Shown here piece by piece: positions 1 through 5,555 of a DNA stretch of 11,688 nt. The number at the start of each line of letters is the position of its first letter. The first letter of the stretch is position 1. This DNA is from Zeimonas sp035303885 (GTDB taxonomy: Bacteria > Pseudomonadota > Gammaproteobacteria > Burkholderiales > Burkholderiaceae_E). The notes below the pieces were generated by a model. The model was not told the DNA's origin, made no database searches, and saw only the letters and a program-made list of their open reading frames with translations. The translations under genes were made by a program, and so were the position numbers. The stretch spans positions 1 to 11,688 of the forward strand of contig DATGRE010000077.1 of assembly GCA_035303885.1 (NCBI GenBank), given 5' to 3'.

Positions 1-1431
1 GGGAATCGTCGAGAAGTAGGTCTGCACGAAGCGCTCGTCGTTGCGCCAGACGGTCTGCATGCAGCCGGGCGGCAGCGGCGGGATCACGGCGACGACGCCC
101 TTCTCGTTCGTGCCGACCTCCTCTCCGGTGCGTTCGTCGAGCAACCGCAGGTCGTAGCCGTACATCGGCATGCCGGGCGAGCCGAACTTCGGCGGCGACT
201 TCTCGATGCCGTGCGCGACGGAGAGGATCGGCCAGCCGGTCTCGGTCTGCCAGTAGTTGTCGATAACCGGCTTGCCGAGCGCATCGGAGATCCAGCGCGC
301 GGTCGGCTCGTCGAGCGGCTCGCCGGCGAGGAACAGCACACGCAGCGACGAGAGGTCGTATTTCGACAGCCAGGACGGATCCTGCTTCTTCAGCACGCGG
401 ATCGCGGTGGGCGCGGAGAACATCGCCGTGACGCGATGCTTCTCGACCAGACGCCACAGGATGCCGGCGTCGGGGCGCAGCGGCGTTCCTTCGTAGAGGA
501 TGGTCGCCATGCCGGCGATCAGCGGCCCGTAGACGATGTACGAATGGCCGACGACCCAGCCGATGTCGCTGGTCGAGAAATAGGTTTCGCCGGCGTTGCC
601 GCAGAAGATGTACTTCATCGACGCGGCGAGCGCCACCGCGTGACCGCCGACGTCGCGCTGCACGCCCTTGGGCGTTCCGGTGGTGCCGGAGGTGTACAGC
701 GTGTAGCTCACCTCGTTCGACTCGAGCCACTCGATCGGGACCTCGGCGTCGAGATGCCGCTCGCGCAGCGCCGCGTAATCGACGTCGCGTCCCGGCACGC
801 GCTCGAAGGGCGCCAGCCCTCGATCGACGATCAGCACCTTGTCGGGCGCGCGGCTGGTGATCGCGAGTGCCGCGTCGAGCAGCGGCTTGTACTCGATGAT
901 CTTGCCGGCACGCGAGCCCGCGTCGCTGCTGACGACGAGCGCGGGCTCGGCGTCGTCGATGCGACTGGCAAGGCTGTGCGAGGCGAAGCCGCCGAACACC
1001 ACCGAGTGGATCGCGCCGATGCGTGCGCACGCGAGCATCGCGAACACCGCTTCGGGGATCATCGGCATGTAGATGAGCACGCGATCGCCGCGACCGACGC
1101 CGAGCGAACGCATCACCGCCGCCATGCGGACGACCTCGCGGTGCAGCTCGGCGAAGGTGTAGACGCGCGAGACGTCGACCTCGGTGGATTCGTAGATCAG
1201 CGCCGGCTGGTCGGCGCGCGTGGCCAGGTGGCGGTCGACGGCGTTGTGACACAGGTTCGTGCGTCCGCCGATGAACCAGCGCGCGAACGGTGGGCGGGAG
1301 TAGTCGAGTACCTGGTCGAACGGTTCGTTCCAGTCGATCAGCTGCGCCTGCTCGGCCCAGAACGACTCACGTTCGCGGATCGATCGTTCGTGAACCTCCT
1401 TCAACGTCGGCCCTGCCTCGGTCACGGCCAT
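1..1431 (-). CDS. prpE: Propionate--CoA ligase (propionyl-CoA synthetase), 3' end cut by window edge
   Basis: This is an ANL-superfamily acyl-CoA synthetase that activates propionate with ATP and CoA to propionyl-CoA, normally feeding the cytoplasmic 2-methylcitrate cycle. The first 477 residues are present; PrpE proteins are about 630 long, so the C-terminal swivel domain with the catalytic lysine lies off the left edge. From memory the sequence follows E. coli PrpE closely: PPFARWF near residue 48, RTNLCHNAVDR near 57, MPMIPEA near 122, HSVVFGGFASHS at 142-153, the P-loop YTSGTTGTPKG at 246-256, GEPLDEP at 370-376 and DNYWQTETGWP at 391-401. DNYWQTE is PrpE-like, whereas acetyl-CoA synthetases have WWQTE. 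The start is fixed by homology and by a strong GGAGGAGG ribosome site five bases upstream. It is divergent from the NlpC-like gene. No prp cycle genes are visible in the window. Confidence 0.93.
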   Translation of the reverse strand, partial: MAVTEAGPTLKEVHERSIRERESFWAEQAQLIDWNEPFDQVLDYSRPPFARWFIGGRTNLCHNAVDRHLATRADQPALIYESTEVDVSRVYTFAELHREVVRMAAVMRSLGVGRGDRVLIYMPMIPEAVFAMLACARIGAIHSVVFGGFASHSLASRIDDAEPALVVSSDAGSRAGKIIEYKPLLDAALAITSRAPDKVLIVDRGLAPFERVPGRDVDYAALRERHLDAEVPIEWLESNEVSYTLYTSGTTGTPKGVQRDVGGHAVALAASMKYIFCGNAGETYFSTSDIGWVVGHSYIVYGPLIAGMATILYEGTPLRPDAGILWRLVEKHRVTAMFSAPTAIRVLKKQDPSWLSKYDLSSLRVLFLAGEPLDEPTARWISDALGKPVIDNYWQTETGWPILSVAHGIEKSPPKFGSPGMPMYGYDLRLLDERTGEEVGTNEKGVVAVIPPLPPGCMQTVWRNDERFVQTYFSTIP

Positions 1432-1436
1432 GGGAT

Positions 1437-1444
1437 CCTCCTCC
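1437..1444 (-). promoter_or_regulatory. Shine-Dalgarno of prpE
   Basis: Read on the minus strand this is GGAGGAGG, five bases before the ATG at 1431. It is among the best ribosome sites in the window and decides the prpE start. Confidence 0.8.
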
Positions 1445-1460
1445 GGAAGCGGTATCGCGC

Positions 1461-1466
1461 ATTCTA
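1461..1466 (-). promoter_or_regulatory. Candidate -10 element of prpE
   Basis: The minus strand reads TAGAAT here (5 of 6 to TATAAT), which would give a leader of about 20-25 bases containing the ribosome site. No good -35 lies 16-18 bases upstream, so the promoter may need an activator. PrpR-type control is known for prp genes elsewhere, but no regulator gene is visible here. Confidence 0.4.
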
Positions 1467-1490
1467 CTTGTCCGCCGCCGACCGTCGGCT

Positions 1491-1519
1491 TTGACAGCGC
1501 CGACGCCCTTGCCTACGCT
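1491..1519 (+). promoter_or_regulatory. Candidate promoter of the NlpC/P60 gene
   Basis: A perfect TTGACA at 1491-1496 is followed after exactly 17 bases by TACGCT at 1514-1519, which keeps the three most conserved -10 positions. Transcription would start about 1526, essentially on the ATG at 1527, giving a leaderless or near-leaderless mRNA. This fits the absence of a Shine-Dalgarno before that ATG. Confidence 0.5.
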
Positions 1520-1526
1520 CGCGCGC

Positions 1527-2168
1527 ATGCGAGCGAAGCCTTCTGCCCATCCCGCCCGCCGCGCCGTTGCCGGCTGCGCCGCGCTCGCGACCGTTCTCGT
1601 GCTCGTCGTGGCGAGCGCCTCGGCGCCGTCGCCCGCACGCGCGGCGCCCGGCGCGGGCGACGCCGTCGTCGCCGATCATGCGAGCCCCGGTGCGCAGCTG
1701 GTGCTGAACTCGCTGTCGCTGATCGGCGTGCGCTACCGCCTCGGGGGCGACTCTCCGGAAACGGGGCTGGACTGCAGCGGGCTCGTGCGCCACGTCTTCC
1801 GCGAGACGCTCGGTTTCACGCTGCCGCGCCGCTCCGAGGAGATGAGCCGTGCGGGAACGCCCGTCCCGCGCGAGCGGCTGCAGCCCGGTGACCTGGTCTT
1901 CTTCAACACGCTGCGCCGCGCGTTCTCGCACGTCGGGATCTACATCGGCGAGGACCGCTTCGTGCACGCGCCGTCCACCGGCGGACGTGTACGTGTCGAG
2001 TCGATCCGCTCGCGCTACTGGGCGCGCCGCTTCAGCGGCGCGCGGCGCATCGCACCCGAGCCGGTCTACGCGGCGGCCGTCGGCGAGCCGGCGGCTGCGC
2101 CGCCTGCCGCTGCCGAGCCAACCCGCGGGAACGGAACGTCGCTGCTCGACACGATCTATGCGTACTGA
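1527..2168 (+). CDS. Exported NlpC/P60 family peptidoglycan endopeptidase
   Basis: This is a 213-residue secreted cysteine peptidase expected to cut peptide stems of peptidoglycan in the periplasm. A basic n-region and a hydrophobic stretch (about 14-30) end at a likely signal-peptidase-I site ARA-AP near residue 39. The NlpC/P60 (C40) domain spans about 57-175: RYRLGG at 69-74, catalytic Cys83 in LDCSGL, LPRRS at 99-103, GDLVFFNT at 121-128, catalytic His135 in SHVGIYIG and third polar residue His147 in FVHAPSTGG. A short Ala/Pro-rich tail follows. The reading frame is open back into prpE. I chose the ATG at 1527 because it gives a proper signal peptide and sits just behind a TTGACA promoter; upstream starts would overlap the prpE coding region. 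The frame predicts no domain besides NlpC, and the exact bond cleaved is unknown. Confidence 0.9.
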   Translation: MRAKPSAHPARRAVAGCAALATVLVLVVASASAPSPARAAPGAGDAVVADHASPGAQLVLNSLSLIGVRYRLGGDSPETGLDCSGLVRHVFRETLGFTLPRRSEEMSRAGTPVPRERLQPGDLVFFNTLRRAFSHVGIYIGEDRFVHAPSTGGRVRVESIRSRYWARRFSGARRIAPEPVYAAAVGEPAAAPPAAAEPTRGNGTSLLDTIYAY

Positions 2169-2184
2169 GCGGCGGCGCCGCCGC
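2169..2184. repeat. Perfect 16-bp GC palindrome after the NlpC stop codon
   Basis: GCGGCGGC followed directly by GCCGCCGC begins one base after the TGA at 2166-2168. It could fold as a hairpin and help end transcription, but there is no T-run after it, so it is not a standard intrinsic terminator. Confidence 0.35.
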
Positions 2185-2252
2185 GGTGACGAGCGGATCC
2201 GATGCCCGCACGAGCCGATGCGCCGGTCTCCCTCTTCCGAACACCATCCTTA

Positions 2253-2281
2253 TTGCGAATCCTTCTCGTTTCGATTACTGT
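2253..2281 (+). promoter_or_regulatory. Candidate promoter of the iron-binding protein gene
   Basis: TTGCGA (2253-2258) and TACTGT (2276-2281) are separated by 17 bases and lie in an AT-richer patch. Transcription would begin near 2288, leaving a leader of about 46 bases. The Fur-like site covers the -35 and part of the spacer, the usual arrangement for repression. Confidence 0.4.
2254..2268. promoter_or_regulatory. Fur-box-like operator
   Basis: TGCGAATCCTTCTCG matches the Fur 7-1-7 pattern TGAGAAT-N-ATTCTCA at 11 of 14 positions. With its flanks it resembles the GCGAAT...TTCTC...TTT form common in beta- and gammaproteobacterial Fur sites. It lies 65 bp before a gene whose product looks like a ferric-ion-binding protein, so site and function support each other. 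Fur with Fe(2+) would repress the gene when iron is plentiful. Confidence 0.55.
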
Positions 2282-2333
2282 CGCGCTTCGCGCCGCCCCG
2301 CTGCACGGCGAACACGAACCGAACGGAAGTCCG

Positions 2334-3374
2334 ATGAACCGAAAAACGCTGTTTGCGCTCGCCGCCGGCGCACTGCTCGCCGTGGCCACCACGAGCTTCG
2401 CGCAGGAAAAGGTGTTGAACCTGTACTCGGCCCGCCACTATCCGAGCGACCAGCTGCTGTACGACGGATTCACGAAGCAGACGGGGATCCAGATCCGCCG
2501 CATCGAGGCCGGCGACGAGGCACTGCTCGAGCGGATGCGCAACGAGGGCGCGAACAGTCCGGCCGACGTCGTGCTGCTGGCCGACGCCGCCCGCCTGTGG
2601 AAGGCGCAGATCGAGGGCCTGTTCCAGCCGGTGAAATCGGAGACGCTCGAGAAGCGCATCCCGGAGAAACTGCGCGCCCGGGACGACGGAAACGGCAGCC
2701 AGTGGTTCGGCTTCTCGATGCGCGCGCGCATCATCGTCTACAACAAGGCCGACGTCGATCCTGCGCTCGTGCAGAACTACGAAGACCTCGCCCGCCCCGA
2801 GCTCAAGGGCAAGGTGTGCACGCGCTCGGGCGCGCACCCGTACATGCTGTCGCTGATCGGCGCGGTCACCGAGCACAACGGCGAGCAGAAGGCCGAGGAA
2901 TGGGCCTCCGGCGTCGTCGCCAATTTCGCGCGCAAGCCGCGCGGCGGCGACACCGACCAGATCCGTGCGGTGGCCTCGGGCGAATGCGGCGTGGCGCTGA
3001 CCAATAGCTACTACCTCGCGCGCCTGATGCGTTCGGACAAGCCCGCGGATCGCGAGGCGGTCGCGAAGGTCGGTGCCGTCTGGCCGAACCAGTCGAGCTA
3101 CGGCACGCACGTGAACGTCTCGGGTGCGGGTGTCGCCAAGCACGCGCCGCATCGCGACAACGCCGTGCGCTTCCTCGAATACCTCGCCAGCGACGAGGCG
3201 CAACGGCACTTCGTCGAGGAGAACAACGAATGGCCGGTCGTGCCGACGGTGAAGCAGGCGAACCCGGCGCTCGAGGCACTCGGCGAGTTCAAGGCCGACG
3301 ACCTGCCCGTATCGTCGATCGGCCGCGCGCAGGTCGCCGCGACGAGGATCATCGACCGGGTCGGCTGGCGCTGA
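2334..3374 (+). CDS. Periplasmic Fe(3+)-binding protein of an ABC importer (FbpA/FutA type)
   Basis: This 346-residue protein is predicted to capture ferric iron in the periplasm and hand it to an inner-membrane ABC transporter. A signal peptide (residues 1-23, cleavage at SFA-Q) is followed by a type-2 periplasmic-binding fold. The family's likely ligands are visible: NLYSARHY (29-36) with His35/Tyr36, Tyr136 in ARIIVYNK, and the paired Tyr226-Tyr227 in NSYYLAR. By recall, these correspond to the tyrosine cluster of cyanobacterial FutA. Length is normal for the family. The ATG at 2334 is preceded by GGAAG and gives the signal peptide; the frame is open upstream to at least 2202 but without a sensible N-terminus. 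A Fur-like operator lies upstream. No permease or ATPase gene adjoins it: the NlpC gene is before it and a convergent RidA gene after it. Another metal ion is possible, but iron fits best. Confidence 0.88.
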   Translation: MNRKTLFALAAGALLAVATTSFAQEKVLNLYSARHYPSDQLLYDGFTKQTGIQIRRIEAGDEALLERMRNEGANSPADVVLLADAARLWKAQIEGLFQPVKSETLEKRIPEKLRARDDGNGSQWFGFSMRARIIVYNKADVDPALVQNYEDLARPELKGKVCTRSGAHPYMLSLIGAVTEHNGEQKAEEWASGVVANFARKPRGGDTDQIRAVASGECGVALTNSYYLARLMRSDKPADREAVAKVGAVWPNQSSYGTHVNVSGAGVAKHAPHRDNAVRFLEYLASDEAQRHFVEENNEWPVVPTVKQANPALEALGEFKADDLPVSSIGRAQVAATRIIDRVGWR

Positions 3375-3375
3375 C

Positions 3376-3385
3376 GGGCGCGCCC
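3376..3385. repeat. 10-bp palindrome in the convergent gap after the iron-binding gene
   Basis: GGGCGCGCCC starts one base after the stop codon of the iron-binding gene. It is a perfect inverted repeat without loop or T-run. It is a weak candidate for transcription arrest in the 58-bp gap between two convergent genes. Confidence 0.25.
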
Positions 3386-3409
3386 TCGCCCACTCCGCGT
3401 GGAATTCGC

Positions 3410-3430
3410 GCCGGCCCGCTGCCGGCCCGC
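3410..3430. repeat. Two-copy 10-bp direct repeat
   Basis: GCCGGCCCGC occurs at 3410-3419 and again at 3421-3430, separated by one T, just before the end of the convergent ridA-like gene (stop codon at 3433-3435). It probably reflects local slippage in GC-rich DNA; no function is evident. Confidence 0.4.
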
Positions 3431-3432
3431 GC

Positions 3433-3795
3433 TCAGCCGTCGGCGAGCGCGGCGATCAGCTGGATCTCCACACGGCAGCCCGGCGCGGCGAGCTTCGCCT
3501 CGACGGTCGCGCGCGCCGGCGTGTGACCCGCCGGAATCCAGGCATCCCACACCTCGTTCATCGCCGCGAAATCGGCAATGTCGGTGAGATAGACGGTCGC
3601 CTGCAGGATGCGCGTGCGGTCGCTGCCGGCTTCGGCGAGCAGCCGATCGATCGTCGCGAGCACCTGCCGGGTCTGCCCGGAGACGTCGAGCGAGACGTCT
3701 TCGGCGACCTGCCCGGCCAGATAGACGGTGCCGCCGTGCCGGACCGCCTGCGACAGGCGCGGGCCGGTCTGCAGCCGCACGATGTCGTCGCTCAT
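3433..3795 (-). CDS. RidA/YjgF/YER057c/UK114 family protein
   Basis: This is a 120-residue cytoplasmic protein of the Rid family, whose best-known members hydrolyse reactive enamine/imine intermediates. The Rid fold covers the whole length: YLAGQV at 25-30, a central helix around DRLLAEAGSD, TVYLTDIADFAAMNEVWDAWI at about 67-87, and HTPARATVEAKL at 91-102. Arg95 aligns with E. coli RidA Arg105 and Glu110 with Glu120, the residues tied to imine deaminase activity. The serine of the SGQ segment in RidA is Ala27 here, so the substrate may differ from that of true RidA. The start codon overlaps the stop of the upstream hydrolase gene (ATGA, 3792-3795), with GAAGG at 3802-3806 as ribosome site, so the two are probably translationally coupled. 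It converges on the iron-binding gene. Confidence 0.9.
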   Translation of the reverse strand: MSDDIVRLQTGPRLSQAVRHGGTVYLAGQVAEDVSLDVSGQTRQVLATIDRLLAEAGSDRTRILQATVYLTDIADFAAMNEVWDAWIPAGHTPARATVEAKLAAPGCRVEIQLIAALADG

Positions 3796-4655
3796 TCGCG
3801 GCCTTCGTCGAGGAAGCGCTCGACGGCGTCGATCTGCTCGTCGGCGATGATCGACGGCGCATGCCCCACTCCGGGGAACACCACCTCGCGTGCGCGCGGA
3901 CCGCGGCGCGTCATCTCGGCGGCGGTGGCTGCGCTCAGCAGATCGGACTCGGCACCGCGCAGCAGCAGCGTCGGGACGCGGATCGCGTCGTAGGCCGGCC
4001 AGAGGTCGGGCGGCTCGAACTGGTGGCCCTTGAACGGCACGGCGATCGCCGGATCGTAGTGGAAGCCCCAGCCGCTGCCGCGCGGGACGAGGTAATGGCG
4101 CACCAGCAGCTCGAACTGCTCGTCGGTGTGCGGGCCGAAGCTGCGCATGCGCTCGCGCATGTCGGCGACGGCGGCCTCGCGCGTTTCGTAGAAGGGATCG
4201 TCGCCGACGTAGTCGGCGATGCGGTCGCGGCCGGTCTTTTCGAGCACCGGTCCGATGTCGTTGAGCACGAGGCGATCGATCGGATTGCCCGACATCGCGG
4301 CGAGCATCATCCCCATCAGCCCGCCCATCGACGTGCCGACCCAGGCGAGACGCTCGACGTCGAGGCGCGCGATCAGCGTGACGCAGTCGGCGATGTACTG
4401 CGGCAGCACGTAGAGCATCGGATCGGGCGCCCGATCGGAGCGACCGCGGCCGATCATGTCGGGACAGACGACGCGCCAGTTGCGCGACAGCCGGTCGGCG
4501 AGCGCGTCGAAATCGCGCCCGTTGCGGGTGAGCCCGTGCACGCAGACGACCGTAGGCGCTGCGGGACCCGCCTGCGATGGCCATTCCCAGTACGCCATCT
4601 TGTGCAGCCCGCGCACGCTGGCGCAAGTGACGGTTCGCAGCAGCGGCTCGTTCAT
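3792..4655 (-). CDS. Alpha/beta hydrolase
   Basis: This 287-residue cytoplasmic alpha/beta-hydrolase-fold enzyme has no signal peptide. The catalytic triad is visible: Ser109 in the nucleophile elbow GTSMGG (107-112), Asp238 in GAESDLL and His265 in GVGHAPS. The oxyanion-hole loop is VHGLTRNGRDF at 39-49, and DMIGRGRSD at 66-74 is typical of the MhpC/epoxide-hydrolase-like group. A cap region lies about 135-225. The start has GAGGAG nine bases upstream, and the frame continues upstream only as non-homologous sequence. It is the first gene of a two-gene unit with the RidA-like gene and is divergent from bdhA across 117 bp. The substrate cannot be read from sequence. By position, an ester linked to hydroxybutyrate metabolism is possible, but that is inference only. 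Confidence 0.9.
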   Translation of the reverse strand: MNEPLLRTVTCASVRGLHKMAYWEWPSQAGPAAPTVVCVHGLTRNGRDFDALADRLSRNWRVVCPDMIGRGRSDRAPDPMLYVLPQYIADCVTLIARLDVERLAWVGTSMGGLMGMMLAAMSGNPIDRLVLNDIGPVLEKTGRDRIADYVGDDPFYETREAAVADMRERMRSFGPHTDEQFELLVRHYLVPRGSGWGFHYDPAIAVPFKGHQFEPPDLWPAYDAIRVPTLLLRGAESDLLSAATAAEMTRRGPRAREVVFPGVGHAPSIIADEQIDAVERFLDEGRE

Positions 4656-4664
4656 CGCAGCGGA

Positions 4665-4670
4665 CTCCTC
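4665..4670 (-). promoter_or_regulatory. Shine-Dalgarno of the alpha/beta hydrolase gene
   Basis: The minus strand reads GAGGAG nine bases before the ATG at 4655. It picks this start out of a frame that is open much further upstream. Confidence 0.65.
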
Positions 4671-4739
4671 GAGGATTTGGGCTCGCCGGCGGGCTCGGTG
4701 CGCCGCGATCGCGATGAAGATCGCGCCGGGACTTGGCCC

Positions 4740-4767
4740 TAAACTAGACGGACGATTGTACAGGGAG
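4740..4767 (+). promoter_or_regulatory. Candidate -10 and ribosome site of bdhA
   Basis: TAAACT (4740-4745, 4 of 6 to the -10 consensus) would start transcription near 4752. AGGGAG (4762-4767) is a good Shine-Dalgarno five bases before the ATG at 4773. No convincing -35 is present. The ribosome site is solid; the -10 is tentative. Confidence 0.4.
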
Positions 4768-4772
4768 AGAAC

Positions 4773-5555
4773 ATGCTCGAAGGCAAGCTGGCGTTGGTCA
4801 CCGGATCGACCAGCGGGATCGGATTGGGCATCGCGCAGGCGCTCGCCGCGAAGGGCGCGCGCATCGTGCTCAACGGTTTCGGCGATCCGGCCGAGATCGA
4901 ACGGTTGCGATCGAAGCTCGCCGCCGATGCCGGCGTCGACGTCGACTACGAAGGCGCCGATCTCTCGAAGCCCGACGAGATCGAGGCGATGATCTCGCAC
5001 ATCGATTCGCGCCACGGCGGCGTCGACATCCTCGTGAACAACGCGGGCATCCAGTACGTGGCACCGATCGAGCGCTTCCCGGTCGACCGCTGGGATGCAG
5101 TGCTCGCGCTGAACCTCTCGGCGGCCTTTCACACCACGCGCATCGCACTGCCCGCGATGAAGCAGCGCAACTGGGGACGCATCATCAACATCGCGTCGGC
5201 GCACGGTCTCGTCGCGTCGACCGAGAAGGCGGCCTACGTCGCCGCCAAGCACGGGCTGGTCGGCCTGACGAAGGTCGTCGCGCTCGAGACGGCGGCCACC
5301 GGCGTCACCTGCAACGCGATCTGCCCGGGATGGGTGCTCACGGGGCTCGTGGCCAAGCAGATCGAGGCCCGCGCGCAGGCGAGCGGCCGTTCCATCGACG
5401 AAGAGCAGCGCGCGCTGTTGCTCGAGAAGCAGCCGTCGGGGCAGTTCGTCACGCCGCAGCAGCTGGGCGAGCTCGCCGCTTTCCTCTGTTCGCCCGCCGC
5501 CGACCAGGTGCGCGGCGCCGCCTGGTCGATCGACGGGGGCTGGACGGCGCAATAG
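4773..5555 (+). CDS. bdhA: D-3-hydroxybutyrate dehydrogenase
   Basis: This 260-residue short-chain dehydrogenase interconverts D-3-hydroxybutyrate and acetoacetate with NAD(H) in the cytoplasm, the step that follows PHB breakdown. The Rossmann motif TGSTSGIG is at 10-17 and NNAG at 89-92. The catalytic set is Ser142, Tyr155 and Lys159 (YVAAK). Residues known to bind substrate in the Pseudomonas fragi enzyme are all at matching numbers: Gln94, His144, Lys152, Trp187 and Gln196. With the 260-residue length, this makes the specific assignment strong rather than a generic SDR call. The C-terminus IDGGWTAQ is typical for the family. A good AGGGAG site sets the start. It is divergent from the hydrolase/RidA pair. 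Its last 107 bp are overlapped by comEC on the other strand. Confidence 0.95.
   Translation: MLEGKLALVTGSTSGIGLGIAQALAAKGARIVLNGFGDPAEIERLRSKLAADAGVDVDYEGADLSKPDEIEAMISHIDSRHGGVDILVNNAGIQYVAPIERFPVDRWDAVLALNLSAAFHTTRIALPAMKQRNWGRIINIASAHGLVASTEKAAYVAAKHGLVGLTKVVALETAATGVTCNAICPGWVLTGLVAKQIEARAQASGRSIDEEQRALLLEKQPSGQFVTPQQLGELAAFLCSPAADQVRGAAWSIDGGWTAQ

Noticed and set aside
211..1494. 427-codon open frame on the plus strand opposite prpE
   Set aside because: It is antisense to a clearly conserved prpE and its translation is a low-complexity Arg/Ala/Asp mixture without domains.
1566..1577. VAGC at residues 14-17 of the NlpC protein as a lipobox
   Set aside because: The hydrophobic stretch comes after the cysteine instead of before it; an ordinary signal-peptidase-I site near residue 39 fits better.
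3376..3430. Bidirectional terminator between the iron-binding gene and the RidA gene
   Set aside because: There is a palindrome and a direct repeat but no T-run on either strand, so an intrinsic terminator cannot be claimed.
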